Of a stretch of DNA of 64,000 bases, positions 8,841 through 16,795 are shown piece after piece. The notes below the pieces were generated by a model. The model worked only from the letters and a program-made list of their open reading frames with translations, was not told the origin of the DNA and did no database searches. Both the position numbers and the translations under genes were made by a program. Numbering within the stretch: the stretch's first letter is position 1; every line of letters begins with the position of its first letter. Origin of the DNA: Phenylobacterium haematophilum (GTDB lineage Bacteria > Pseudomonadota > Alphaproteobacteria > Caulobacterales > Caulobacteraceae); the NCBI RefSeq assembly GCF_014196295.1, contig NZ_JACIDK010000002.1:849768-913767 (forward strand). The letters run 5' to 3'.

Positions 8841-8876
8841 CATGGGGTCCCGGTCTTGCTTCGCAAACCGGGATTA
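8841..8876. repeat. Single REP-like hairpin element, slightly degenerate
   Basis: CATGGGGTCCCGG, an inner TTGC/GCAA stem, then CCGGGATTAC. It matches the right-hand element at 951-986 but has one extra G and a GATTAC end instead of GATGAC. No facing partner is evident. Confidence 0.7.
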
Positions 8877-8906
8877 CACCCGTTGGGAACTTGGGCCGCG
8901 TCCGCC

Positions 8907-8928
8907 GGTTGGGGAGGACACCCCAACC
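8907..8928. promoter_or_regulatory. Palindrome GGTTGGGG-N6-CCCCAACC upstream of the copper protein
   Basis: A perfect 8-bp inverted repeat with a 6-base spacer ends two bases before the ribosome site GGGAGG (8931-8936) of the gene at 8942. The G-tract/C-tract form resembles operators of the CsoR/RcnR/FrmR repressor family, which respond to copper and other ligands. A leader-RNA hairpin next to the ribosome site is the alternative. No such repressor gene is visible in the window. Confidence 0.5.
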
Positions 8929-8941
8929 CCGGGAGGCCGCC

Positions 8942-9355
8942 ATGCACGCCCAGCAGATCATTCCGACGCATCCTCAGGCGGGGGGACTCGCCAACGCCGC
9001 GCTGATCGCCTGCATCGAGGAATGCTACGACTGCGCCCAGACCTGCACCGCCTGCGCCGACGCCTGCCTGGGCGAGGAGATGGTGGCCAAGCTGACCCAA
9101 TGCATACGCTCTTGCCTGGACTGCGCCGACGTCTGCGCGGCGACGGGGGCTCTGGCGACGCGGCGCACGGGATCCAACCAGATGCTGGTCGGCCAGATGA
9201 TCGAACTGTGCGAAGCGGCCTGCCGGCTATGCGCGGAGGAGTGCGAACGGCACGCCGCCCACATGGAGCACTGCCGGATCTGCGCTGAAGCTTGCCGCAT
9301 GTGCGAACAAGCTTGCGCCCAGGCTCGGCAGGAGAATTTCCCTACCCAGCACTGA
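8942..9355 (+). CDS. Four-helix-bundle copper-storage protein (Csp/DUF326 family)
   Basis: A 137-residue protein with 19 cysteines arranged in CxxC-type steps along predicted helices, for example CYDCAQTCTACADAC, CIRSCLDCADVC and CRICAEACRMCEQAC. This is the pattern of Csp proteins, in which a four-helix bundle lined with Cys thiolates holds many Cu(I) ions. No signal peptide is seen, so it resembles the cytosolic Csp3 type. The start is ATG 8942 with GGGAGG five bases upstream; the longer upstream frame runs through a palindrome. It is a stand-alone gene after a repeat element. Confidence 0.9.
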   Translation: MHAQQIIPTHPQAGGLANAALIACIEECYDCAQTCTACADACLGEEMVAKLTQCIRSCLDCADVCAATGALATRRTGSNQMLVGQMIELCEAACRLCAEECERHAAHMEHCRICAEACRMCEQACAQARQENFPTQH

Positions 9356-9437
9356 AGTCGAGGCGCTTCACATTTTTCATCACAATCGGAAATATTGCGT
9401 CGCACCATTGATCTTGGGTGCGTCGCAGCATAAGTAG

Positions 9438-9454
9438 CCTCCAGCATATGGAGG
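9438..9454 (+). promoter_or_regulatory. Hairpin CCTCCA-N5-TGGAGG masking a Shine-Dalgarno site
   Basis: The 3' arm TGGAGG contains the GGAGG (9450-9454) that lies 5 bases before ATG 9460. The 5' arm CCTCCA (9438-9443) is exactly complementary, so folding would hide the ribosome site. Just upstream, TGCGTCGCA occurs twice (9396-9404 and 9419-9427), and a weak promoter-like TTGATC-N17-TAAGTA spans 9408-9436. Confidence 0.45.
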
Positions 9455-9459
9455 CGATC

Positions 9460-9585
9460 ATGCTGTTTGCCGATTACGAGAACATCGAAGGTCAACTGGC
9501 CTTCTATCAAACGGTCAACGTGTTCGTGACCAAGGCGCTGGCGCACCTGCGCGGCAATGCGGAACACCTGCTTTCGCACGCCTAA
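9460..9585 (+). CDS. Very small protein (41 residues), unknown
   Basis: The frame from ATG 9460 reads MLFADYENIEGQLAFYQTVN and continues to a TAA at 9583-9585. GGAGG five bases upstream supports this start over the in-frame ATG 9448, which lacks a ribosome site. The composition is ordinary and amphipathic, with no signal or membrane segment. The gene stands alone: an AT-richer upstream region, its own ribosome site and a strong terminator 24 bases after the stop. I do not recognise a family. The transcript could also work as a small RNA. Confidence 0.5.
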   Translation: MLFADYENIEGQLAFYQTVNVFVTKALAHLRGNAEHLLSHA

Positions 9586-9605
9586 GGCGAACCTGACCCA
9601 ATGAG

Positions 9606-9641
9606 AAAAGCCCGCGGAGCGATCCGCGGGCCTTTTCGTTT
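9606..9641 (+). terminator. Rho-independent terminator
   Basis: GCCCGCGGA, loop GCGA, TCCGCGGGC (9610-9631), then CTTTTCGTTT. It closes the small gene ending at 9585. Confidence 0.85.
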
Positions 9642-9701
9642 GGGCGATCCTTTTGTGTCCGGCGGGATGACAGCGGCGGGCGGGCCTGACAGAGCTTGGG
9701 C

Positions 9702-11084
9702 ATGAAAACGCTCGTCGATCCGCACCAGGCGCTGAGCCAGGGCCTGGCCGAAATCCGCACCCGCTTCAAGGTTCCGGACGCCTTCCCGCCGGAAGTGCTG
9801 GCCGCCGCCGAGGCCGCGGCGCAGCGGAAGCCGACCGCCCACGTCGACCGCACCGAGCGGGCCTTCGTGACCCTGGACCCGGCCGCCTCGATCGACCTCG
9901 ACCAGGCTTTCGCGATCGAGGCGCGCGGAAGCGACCTCATTCTCCACTACGCGATCGCCGACGTCGGCTGGTTCGTCCGCGACGGCGACCCGCTGGACGT
10001 CGAGGCCTGGAAGCGAGGCGCGACGCTCTATCTGCCCGATGGCAAGGCCAGCCTCTATCCGCGCGTGCTGAGCGAGGGCGCGGCCAGCCTGCTGCCGAGC
10101 GGGCCGCGGCCGGCGGTGGTGTTCACCGTGCGGGTCGCCCCCGATGGCGAGCCGACGCTGGAGGGCGCCGAGCGGGCGCTGATCCGCAGCGTCGCCAAGC
10201 TGGCCTACGAGACAGTGACGCCGCAGGAGCTGCCGGCCGGGTTCGCCGAGCTGGCGGGGCGGATCGATGCGGCCGAAGCGCAGCGCGGAGCGGTGCGGGT
10301 CGATCCGCCCGAGCAGGAAGTCGCCTCGGTCGATGGGCGGCTGCAACTGCGCTTCCGCCCGCGTGCGCGGGCCGAGGAGCAGAACGCGGCGCTGTCGCTG
10401 GCGACCAACCTGGCGATCGCCAAGGTCATGCAGGCGCGCAAGACCGGCCTCTTCCGGGTGATGCCCGAGCCCGATGCGCGGGCGGTGGGGCGGCTGCGGC
10501 AGACGGCGCGGGCCTTCGGGCTCAGCTGGCCGCAGATGGAAAGCCTGGCGCAGTTCGAGGTCCGGCTGGACCCGCGCGATCCGAAGCAGGCGGCGTTCAT
10601 GCTGGCGGTGCGGCGGGCGTGCGCGCCGGCGTCCTATGTGCCGTTCTCGGAAGGCGAGGCGCCCTGGCATGCAGCGATGGCCGCGCCCTATGCGCATGCG
10701 ACCGCGCCGTTGCGGCGGCTGGCGGACCGCTATGTGGTCGAGACCGTGCTGGCGATCGCCAACGGCGGCCCGCCGCCGGCCGCGGCGGTCGAGGCCTTCG
10801 GCAAGCTGCCCAAGGTGATGGCGCGCGCCGACGCCCAGTCCGGGCAGATCGACCGGGCGGTGATCGACCTGGCCGAGGCGGTGATGCTGCACGACCAAGT
10901 CGGGGAGAGCTTCGAAGCGGTGGTCACCGACATCGACGAGCGCGGGGCGCGGATGCAGCTGTGCGAACTGCCGGTGGTGGCGCGGGTCGCCGCCCACAAG
11001 GTCGAGGTCGGAGATCGGCTGGTCGTGCGGCTGGAAAACGCCGACCCCAAGACCGGCGCCTCTCAGTTCCAGCGCGTCGCCTAG
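9702..11084 (+). CDS. RNB-domain ribonuclease (short RNase II/R-like)
   Basis: A 460-residue protein with a catalytic RNB domain. The N-terminal active-site region is TLDPAASIDLDQAF; the C-terminal one is APYAHATAPLRRLADRY, matching the HaTSPiRRyxD signature of RNase II and RNase R. The acid motif reads DLDQA rather than DxDDA: the fourth metal-site Asp of E. coli RNase II is Gln, as I recall for the shorter actinobacterial and alphaproteobacterial RNB group. It lacks the S1 and full cold-shock domains of RNase R (over 700 residues). Predicted role: 3'-to-5' RNA degradation in the cytoplasm. ATG 9702 is preferred over TTG 9696. Confidence 0.85.
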   Translation: MKTLVDPHQALSQGLAEIRTRFKVPDAFPPEVLAAAEAAAQRKPTAHVDRTERAFVTLDPAASIDLDQAFAIEARGSDLILHYAIADVGWFVRDGDPLDVEAWKRGATLYLPDGKASLYPRVLSEGAASLLPSGPRPAVVFTVRVAPDGEPTLEGAERALIRSVAKLAYETVTPQELPAGFAELAGRIDAAEAQRGAVRVDPPEQEVASVDGRLQLRFRPRARAEEQNAALSLATNLAIAKVMQARKTGLFRVMPEPDARAVGRLRQTARAFGLSWPQMESLAQFEVRLDPRDPKQAAFMLAVRRACAPASYVPFSEGEAPWHAAMAAPYAHATAPLRRLADRYVVETVLAIANGGPPPAAAVEAFGKLPKVMARADAQSGQIDRAVIDLAEAVMLHDQVGESFEAVVTDIDERGARMQLCELPVVARVAAHKVEVGDRLVVRLENADPKTGASQFQRVA

Positions 11085-11092
11085 CCGCCGCA

Positions 11093-11126
11093 AAGAAAAA
11101 GGCCCGGGGTCGCCCCCGGGCCTTTC
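11093..11126. terminator. Bidirectional terminator
   Basis: GGCCCGGGG, loop TCGC, CCCCGGGCC (11101-11122), flanked by an A-rich tract on the left and TTTCG on the right. It serves the convergent genes ending at 11084 and 11149. Confidence 0.85.
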
Positions 11127-11148
11127 GCTTTGGCTTGGCTGGCCGGGC

Positions 11149-12471
11149 TTAGACGTTGCCCGGCAGCTTGCAGTCCTTGGTGAAGGCGCAGCCGGTGGTG
11201 CTCAGCGGCGTCAGGTCGGCGCTGTACTCCATGACGTAGCCCTTCAGGCCGTCGGCGCAGGCGACTTCCAGGTAGGTCGTGCCCTTGGCGGTCTTGCCGA
11301 TGACGCGGGCGTTGGAGACCGCGCAGTCCGGCTTGCCGAGCTTCTTCAGGTCGGCGGTGACCGAGCCGTAGCTGTTGGCGTCGAGCTTGGTGAACGAGCA
11401 GCGATAGCCGGCGATCGGCGCGCGGGCGCAGTCGTAGACGATCGGCTTGTCGTTCGGGCCGCCGAACACGCCGACGCCGCCGTCCGGACGGTTCGAGCAG
11501 GCCATCTCGACGATGTCCTTGTTGTTGGCGCTCGGGAACGGCGCGTACTTCGAGACGTCGCAGTTGAAGCCCGCGGCCTTGGCCAGCTTGGTGTAGAGGC
11601 CGTTCTGCTCGGTGACCGCTTCCTTGGTGTCGGTCAGGGTGCAGCCGCCCATGACGCCCTGCGCCTTGGCGCAGTCGTAGGTCTGGGTCAGCTTGCCGGC
11701 GTCGACGCGGTAGAGGTAGCCCTTGCCGTCGGCGCAGGCGGCTTCGAAGAACGAAGAGCCGGTCTGAGACATGCCCATGTAGCGCTTGTCCTTCACGGTG
11801 CAGCCGTTGTTGGCCTGGGCCGCGATGGTGTCGATCACCGCCAGGCGCTGTTCCTTGGTGCGCAGGGTGCAGGAGATGTTCGACTGGCCGCCGTCATAGA
11901 GCATGCAGTCGGTGGCCTCGACCGGCTTGGCCGCATCGATCGGAGCGCTGGTCTTCAGGACGTAGCCCTGGGCCGAGCCCTGGCAGGCGACTTCGAGATA
12001 GGTGGCGGTGGCGCTTTGGCCGATGCCGCGGGCGGCTTCGGGGGTGCACTGAACCTTCCCCGCGGCGAGGACGCCGGCCAGGTCGGCCTTGGGATCGGCG
12101 TTGCCCGGAAGCTTACAGGCCAGGTTCGACGGCTTGCCGTCGGGGCCCGGGGTGCCGGCTTCAATACAGGTGAACGAGGTGGTCGCGCCGCCCTCGACCG
12201 CCGACAGCACGAAGCCGACGCCCTGGTCGCAGTCGATTTCGTAGTAGCTGGTCTTGGTCTTGGCTTTCTTGTCTTCGGTCTTGCCGACGAACAGGGCGTC
12301 GGTGACGTTGCAGGAAATGCCCGCGGCTTTGGCGAGGGCCGGAGCCTCGGCCATCCCCTGGGTGCGCGCCTTTTCCGAGATCTCGGCGGCTTTCTTGCCT
12401 TGCGAGACGGCGGCCGGCGCCAAGGCCAGCACGGCCAAGGTGGCGGCCAGCCCCGTGATGAATGGCCTCAT
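11149..12471 (-). CDS. Exported protein of five cysteine-rich repeats, unknown
   Basis: A 440-residue protein beginning with a signal peptide (MRPFITGLAATLAVLALAPA ... cleavage near AVSQ). The mature part holds five repeats of about 75-90 residues, each with four cysteines: 54/81/102/119, 142/163/189/201, 224/246/267/277, 304/325/348/358 and 383/405/428/434. Each repeat contains a core like TYLEVACADGLKGYVM and ends near a Cys-Leu pair. The regular spacing suggests two disulfides per repeat in the periplasm or outside the cell. I recognise no named domain. Frame upstream of ATG 12471 lacks a signal and is excluded. The MBL-fold gene is divergent, 161 bases away. Confidence 0.8.
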   Translation of the reverse strand: MRPFITGLAATLAVLALAPAAVSQGKKAAEISEKARTQGMAEAPALAKAAGISCNVTDALFVGKTEDKKAKTKTSYYEIDCDQGVGFVLSAVEGGATTSFTCIEAGTPGPDGKPSNLACKLPGNADPKADLAGVLAAGKVQCTPEAARGIGQSATATYLEVACQGSAQGYVLKTSAPIDAAKPVEATDCMLYDGGQSNISCTLRTKEQRLAVIDTIAAQANNGCTVKDKRYMGMSQTGSSFFEAACADGKGYLYRVDAGKLTQTYDCAKAQGVMGGCTLTDTKEAVTEQNGLYTKLAKAAGFNCDVSKYAPFPSANNKDIVEMACSNRPDGGVGVFGGPNDKPIVYDCARAPIAGYRCSFTKLDANSYGSVTADLKKLGKPDCAVSNARVIGKTAKGTTYLEVACADGLKGYVMEYSADLTPLSTTGCAFTKDCKLPGNV

Positions 12472-12632
12472 TTTCGAAAAACTCCTGGGTGGTTCCCTAT
12501 CGCGCGGACATAAGCCCCCGCAGCGCCAGTGGGTCAAGTTCGTCGTGAATGACGTCTGAACGGCGCTGAAGGTTGCGTTTGCCCTAACCAGAAGTGCGTT
12601 CAAAATGGGGCGATAGTGAGAAGGGGACGGCA

Positions 12633-13697
12633 TTGCGCGACGGCTTCGAAGAGACCCAGGAACAGACGGCGCGGGCGCGGCTGAGCTATCCGTTCGCCGA
12701 AGGGCCGCAACTGGGCGAGGCGGTCCACGTGGCGCCGGGCGTGAAGTGGCTGCGGATGCCGCTGGGCGGGTCGCTGGCCTTCATCAACGTCTGGGCGATC
12801 GAGGACGGCGAGGGCTGGGCGATCGTCGATACCGGCATGGGCGGATCGGACACCCAGCAGACCTGGCGCAAGGCGTTCGCCGGCGCGCTGGGCGGCAAGC
12901 CGGTGACGCGCGTGTTCGTCACCCACATGCATCCCGACCACATCGGCATGGCCGGCTGGCTGACCCGCAAGTTCCAGTGCCGGCTGTGGATCAGCCGGCT
13001 GGAGTTCCTGATGTGCCGCTCGCTGGCGGCCGACACCGGCCGCGAGGCGCCGGCCGATGCGCTGGCGTTCTACCGCGCCGCCGGATGGGACGACGACGCT
13101 CTGGAGGACTATCGCGCCCGGTTCGGCGGCTTCGGCAAGGGCCTGCACGCGCTGCCCGACACGTTCCGGCGGCTGTCGGACGGCGACGTGGTGGAGATCG
13201 GCGGGCGGCCGTGGGAGGTGGTGGTCGGGTCGGGCCATTCCCCTGAGCATGTCTGCCTCTGGCAGAGGGACCTGAAGCTGTTCATTTCGGGAGATCAGGT
13301 GCTCCCGAAGATCTCGTCGAACGTGTCGGTGTTCCCGACCGAGCCGGACGGCGACCCGCTGACCGAGTGGCTGACGACGCTGGCGGCGATCAAGGATCGG
13401 GTGGACAACGACGTCCTGGTGCTGCCGGCGCACAACGAGCCCTTCCATGGCCTGCACGCGCGGATCGACCACCTGATCGGCGGGCACGAGCGCGGGCTGG
13501 CGCGGCTGCGCAAACTGATCGCCGAGCCGAAGCGGGCGGTGGACGTGTTCCCGGTGCTGTTCCGCCGCAAGATCGACCAATGGGTGCTGGGCATGGCCAC
13601 CGGCGAGAGCCTGGCGCACCTCAACTGCCTGATGGCCCGCGGCCAGGCGGTCGCCGAGCCCGACGAGGCCGGGGTGATCTGGTACCGGGCGGCGTAG
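12633..13697 (+). CDS. Metallo-beta-lactamase-fold hydrolase
   Basis: A 354-residue protein. Metal ligands are visible in THMHPDHIGMAG (HxHxDH), GSGHSPEH, SGDQVLP and LPAHNEPF, the normal order of the glyoxalase II-like MBL fold with two metal ions. A C-terminal helical extension (about 70 residues) is typical of the larger cytoplasmic members. The substrate is unknown. I prefer the TTG start at 12633 because AAGGGG sits 6 bases upstream; GTG 12594 is an alternative that adds 13 residues. Confidence 0.85.
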   Translation: MRDGFEETQEQTARARLSYPFAEGPQLGEAVHVAPGVKWLRMPLGGSLAFINVWAIEDGEGWAIVDTGMGGSDTQQTWRKAFAGALGGKPVTRVFVTHMHPDHIGMAGWLTRKFQCRLWISRLEFLMCRSLAADTGREAPADALAFYRAAGWDDDALEDYRARFGGFGKGLHALPDTFRRLSDGDVVEIGGRPWEVVVGSGHSPEHVCLWQRDLKLFISGDQVLPKISSNVSVFPTEPDGDPLTEWLTTLAAIKDRVDNDVLVLPAHNEPFHGLHARIDHLIGGHERGLARLRKLIAEPKRAVDVFPVLFRRKIDQWVLGMATGESLAHLNCLMARGQAVAEPDEAGVIWYRAA

Positions 13698-13720
13698 GGG
13701 CTCGGCGCGCGCCGTGCTTT

Positions 13721-13753
13721 CCTCCCGGTCTTCGGGTGCGCCGAAACCGGGAG
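13721..13753. terminator. Hairpin related to the REP-like family
   Basis: CCTCCCGGT, inner TTCGG ... CCGAA, ACCGGGAGG forms a near-perfect stem. The inner sequence TTCGGGTGCGCCGAAACCGGG is close to that of the repeat at 17385, but the outer flanks are CCTCC/GGAGG instead of ATGGG/GATGAC. It lies just after the MBL gene and may terminate it. Confidence 0.6.
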
Positions 13754-13828
13754 GACACTGGAAGATTCCGCTTCGATCCGCGCTCCGCGCCGCGTTAGCA
13801 TACGGCGTAAGTTTAGGAGCGCATTTCA

Positions 13829-14608
13829 ATGGCCGACCATATTCTGATCGAGAAGTCCGGCGGGGTCCTGACCCTGACCATGAACCGTCCGGACAAGAAG
13901 AACGCGCTGACCCGCGACATGTATCAGGCCCTGGGCGACGCCATCGATCAGGCCGAGTTCGACAAGGACGTGCGCTGCGTCCTGATCCAGGCCAACGGCG
14001 ACATGTTCACCGCCGGCAACGACATCAGCGATTTCGCGGCGGTCAACGCCGGCGAGTCCTCGGCCAACGAGGCGCGGCGCGGCGGCAATCCGCTGCTGGC
14101 GGCGCTGGCGCGGGCCAAGACCCCGCTGATCGCTGCGGTGAACGGCCGCGCGGTGGGCGTGGGCACCACCATGCTGCTGCACTGCGACCTGGTCTATCTG
14201 GCCGACAACGCGCTGCTGACCACGCCGTTCGTGAACCTGGCGCTGGTGCCGGAGGCGGCTTCCAGCATCACCCTGCCGAGCCGCATCGGCCATGCGCGGG
14301 CGTTTTCGATGTTCGTGCTGGGCGAGGCGGTCGACGCCAAGAAGGCGGTCGACTGGGGCATCGCCAACGAGGTCGTGCCGCTGGACCAGCTGCGCGCCAA
14401 GGCCCGCGCCGCGGCCGAAGCCGTCGCCGCCCGCCCGCCGGCCGCGGTGGTGATCACCAAGGCGCTGATGCGCGACGAGACGGGCCTGGCCCAGCGCATG
14501 GACGAGGAGGGCGCGCACTTCGCCGCCCAGCTGAAGTCCGCCGAGGCCAAGGAGGCGTTCGCCGCCTTCGCGCAGAAGCGCGCTCCCGACTTCAGCAAGG
14601 TGTCCTGA
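13829..14608 (+). CDS. Enoyl-CoA hydratase/isomerase family protein
   Basis: A 259-residue crotonase-fold protein. The oxyanion-hole segments are FTAGNDISDF and GRAVGVGTTMLLHCDL, and VPEAASS carries the Glu used by delta3-delta2-enoyl-CoA isomerases and many hydratases. Only one of the two hydratase glutamates is evident, which leans towards an isomerase-type activity. It is cytoplasmic. TAGGAG lies upstream of ATG 13829. Two SDR genes follow with a 3-base gap and then an overlap, so the three are very likely one operon acting on an acyl-CoA or alcohol intermediate. Confidence 0.88.
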   Translation: MADHILIEKSGGVLTLTMNRPDKKNALTRDMYQALGDAIDQAEFDKDVRCVLIQANGDMFTAGNDISDFAAVNAGESSANEARRGGNPLLAALARAKTPLIAAVNGRAVGVGTTMLLHCDLVYLADNALLTTPFVNLALVPEAASSITLPSRIGHARAFSMFVLGEAVDAKKAVDWGIANEVVPLDQLRAKARAAAEAVAARPPAAVVITKALMRDETGLAQRMDEEGAHFAAQLKSAEAKEAFAAFAQKRAPDFSKVS

Positions 14609-14611
14609 CCC

Positions 14612-15571
14612 ATGATCCGCTCCCGCTTCGGCGCCTTCACCCCCGCCCGCGTGGTGGCCGGCGACCATGATCTCTCCGGCCGCAACGTCGTGGTCACAGG
14701 CGGGGCCAGCGGCATCGGCTACGAGACCGCCAAGGCGCTGGCCGCGGCGGGCGCGGACGTCATGCTGGCGGTGCGCGACCGCGTCGCCGGCGAGAAGGCG
14801 GCCGTCGCGATCAACGAGGCGATCGGGGCCGACAAGGTGGTGGCCGGGACGCTCGACCTGGCCAGCCTCGGCTCAGTCGGCTCGTTCGTAGACGCCTGGG
14901 GCGACCAGCCGCTGGACATCCTGATCAACAACGCCGGGGTGATGGCGACGCCCTTGCTGCGCACGGCCGAGGACCTGGAGCTGCAGATCGGCACCAACCA
15001 CTTCGGCCATTTCGTGCTGACCGTGGGGCTCACCCGGGCGCTGCTGAACGCCTCGGACGAGGACCGGCTGGCGCGGGTGGTGGCGCTGTCGTCGATCGGC
15101 CACCGGCGCAGCGACATCAACTGGGACGACCCCAACTATCTGAGCCGGCCCTACGACAAGTGGGAGGCCTATGGCCAGTCGAAGACCGCCAACTCGCTGT
15201 TCGCGGTCGGGTACAACGCCCGCTTCGAGGAGCACGGGATCACCGCCAACGCGGTGATGCCCGGCGGCATCATGACCCCGCTGCAGCGCTATCTTCCCAA
15301 GGAGGAGATGGTGGCGATGGGCTGGATGGACGAGGAAGGCAACGTCCGCGAGGGCTTCAAGACCCCCGAGCAGGGCGCCTCGACCAGCGTCTGGGCCGCG
15401 GTCGGCGAGGAGCTGGAGGGCGTCGGCGGGCTCTACCTTGAGGACTGCGCCGAGGCGCCGCCCTGGAGCAAGGACAACCCGATGAAGGGCGTCATGCCCT
15501 ACGCCATCGATCCGGAAAGCGCCGAGCGGCTATGGGCGCTGTCGGAGGAAATCACCGGAGTGAGCCTATGA
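14612..15571 (+). CDS. SDR oxidoreductase (retinol dehydrogenase-like)
   Basis: A 319-residue short-chain dehydrogenase. It has the cofactor motif TGGASGIG (residues ~29-36), NNAGVM, catalytic Ser in ALSSIGHRR and YGQSK. The inserted stretch after the active site and the length resemble the WW-oxidoreductase/retinol dehydrogenase branch. The cofactor is probably NADP, since a basic residue (R in AVRDR) follows the second beta strand. The substrate is unknown. The stop overlaps the next start (ATGA at 15568-15571). Confidence 0.87.
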   Translation: MIRSRFGAFTPARVVAGDHDLSGRNVVVTGGASGIGYETAKALAAAGADVMLAVRDRVAGEKAAVAINEAIGADKVVAGTLDLASLGSVGSFVDAWGDQPLDILINNAGVMATPLLRTAEDLELQIGTNHFGHFVLTVGLTRALLNASDEDRLARVVALSSIGHRRSDINWDDPNYLSRPYDKWEAYGQSKTANSLFAVGYNARFEEHGITANAVMPGGIMTPLQRYLPKEEMVAMGWMDEEGNVREGFKTPEQGASTSVWAAVGEELEGVGGLYLEDCAEAPPWSKDNPMKGVMPYAIDPESAERLWALSEEITGVSL

Positions 15572-16425
15572 GCCTGAACGGGAAGACCCTCTTCATCACC
15601 GGGGCCAGCCGAGGCATCGGCCTGGCCATCGCGCTGCGGGCGGCCAGGGACGGGGCGAACATCGCCATCGCCGCGAAGACCGCCGAGCCGCACAAGCACC
15701 TGCCGGGCACGATCTATTCGGCGGCCGAGGACATCGAGAAGGCCGGCGGCAAGGCGCTGCCGCTGATCGTCGACGTGCGCGAGGAGGCCAGCGTCTACGA
15801 GGCGGTCGAGAAGACCGTGGCGGCGTTCGGCGGGATCGACATCTGCGTCAACAACGCCTCGGCCATCCAGCTGACCGGCACGCTGGCCACCGAGATGAAG
15901 CGCTACGACCTGATGAACCAGGTCAATGCGCGCGGGTCGTACCTGACCTCGAAGGCCTGCATCCCGCATCTGAAGAAGGCGGCCAATCCGCATGTGCTGA
16001 TGCTGTCGCCGCCGCTGGACATGAGCCCGAAGTGGTTCAAAGGGCACGTCGCCTACACCATGGCCAAGTTCGGCATGAGCATGTGCGTGCTGGGCATGGC
16101 CGAGGAGTTCCGCGAGGACGGGATCGCGTTCAACGCGCTCTGGCCGCGCACCGGCATCGCCACCGCGGCGATCCAATTCGCCCTGGCCGGCGAGGAGGGC
16201 ATGAAGGCCTGCCGCACGCCGGAGATCATGGCCGATGCGGCGCACGCGATCTTCGAGAAGCCGAGCCGCGAGTTCACGGGCAACTTCCTGATCGACGACA
16301 GCTTCCTCTATGGCGAGGGCGTGAGGGATTTCGACAAATATCGGGTCGATCCGACCACGCCGCTGATGCCGGACTTCTTCGTGCCGGAGAGCAGCAAGCC
16401 GCCGCCGGGCGTGGTGGTAGGGTGA
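15568..16425 (+). CDS. SDR oxidoreductase, HSDL2-like
   Basis: A 285-residue SDR with TGASRGIG near the N-terminus, CVNNASAI in place of NNAG, and YTMAK. The catalytic-serine strand reads LMLSPPLDM, the form seen in hydroxysteroid dehydrogenase-like protein 2, where the position after Ser is Pro-Pro. The human homologue adds an SCP2 domain, absent here. Probably a cytoplasmic NADP-dependent enzyme of lipid or steroid-like substrates. ATG 15568 overlaps the upstream stop by four bases, giving translational coupling. Confidence 0.85.
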   Translation: MSLNGKTLFITGASRGIGLAIALRAARDGANIAIAAKTAEPHKHLPGTIYSAAEDIEKAGGKALPLIVDVREEASVYEAVEKTVAAFGGIDICVNNASAIQLTGTLATEMKRYDLMNQVNARGSYLTSKACIPHLKKAANPHVLMLSPPLDMSPKWFKGHVAYTMAKFGMSMCVLGMAEEFREDGIAFNALWPRTGIATAAIQFALAGEEGMKACRTPEIMADAAHAIFEKPSREFTGNFLIDDSFLYGEGVRDFDKYRVDPTTPLMPDFFVPESSKPPPGVVVG

Positions 16426-16450
16426 CGCAATTGCGCCGCCTATGGGGGAA

Positions 16451-16795
16451 CTAGGTTCCGCGCTGCTTTCCCGTTGTCGCGCGTAGGGCCGCGTCGAGGG
16501 CCCTGGTCGTCCAGGCGGTCATTTCGTCGGGATCTTCGAGGGCTTCGAGCGGGAGCGTCCAGTAGTTCATCGCCTTGTCGCCGCCGAACGGCCTGAAGGG
16601 CTCGCAGCCGGCGGCCTCGAAGTCGGGGACGGTGACCGCGTCCGCCTTGAAGTAGAGCACGTCGTCGGCGATCAGGGCGAAGAACAGCTCGTGCCGCGAG
16701 ACGCCGACGCCGCCGAACATCCGGCGGTGGGTGATCCCGCCAAGGGGATGCAGCTGCTCGAGCACGTAGTCGAGAAAGTCGGGAGAGACGGGCAT
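16451..16795 (-). CDS. TfoX/Sxy N-terminal domain protein
   Basis: A 114-residue protein with the TfoX N-domain pattern: LEQLHPLGGITHRRMFGGVGVSRHE, then FFALIADDVLYFKAD and YWTLPLEALEDPDEM. In gammaproteobacteria TfoX regulates competence through CRP; in alphaproteobacteria single-domain copies are common and their role is unknown. The start codon overlaps that of the divergent acetyltransferase gene on the other strand (CATG at 16793-16796), and I see no clear ribosome site for it. It lies 25 bases after the convergent SDR gene. Confidence 0.85.
   Translation of the reverse strand: MPVSPDFLDYVLEQLHPLGGITHRRMFGGVGVSRHELFFALIADDVLYFKADAVTVPDFEAAGCEPFRPFGGDKAMNYWTLPLEALEDPDEMTAWTTRALDAALRATTGKQRGT

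Larger units (their letters stand above)
8734..8940. other. Intergenic region before the copper protein
   Basis: This gap has no open frame I can support. It contains GC-rich direct and inverted stretches at 8748-8820, one REP-like hairpin copy at 8841-8876, and a perfect palindrome at 8907-8928 next to the ribosome site of the following gene. Confidence 0.6.
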
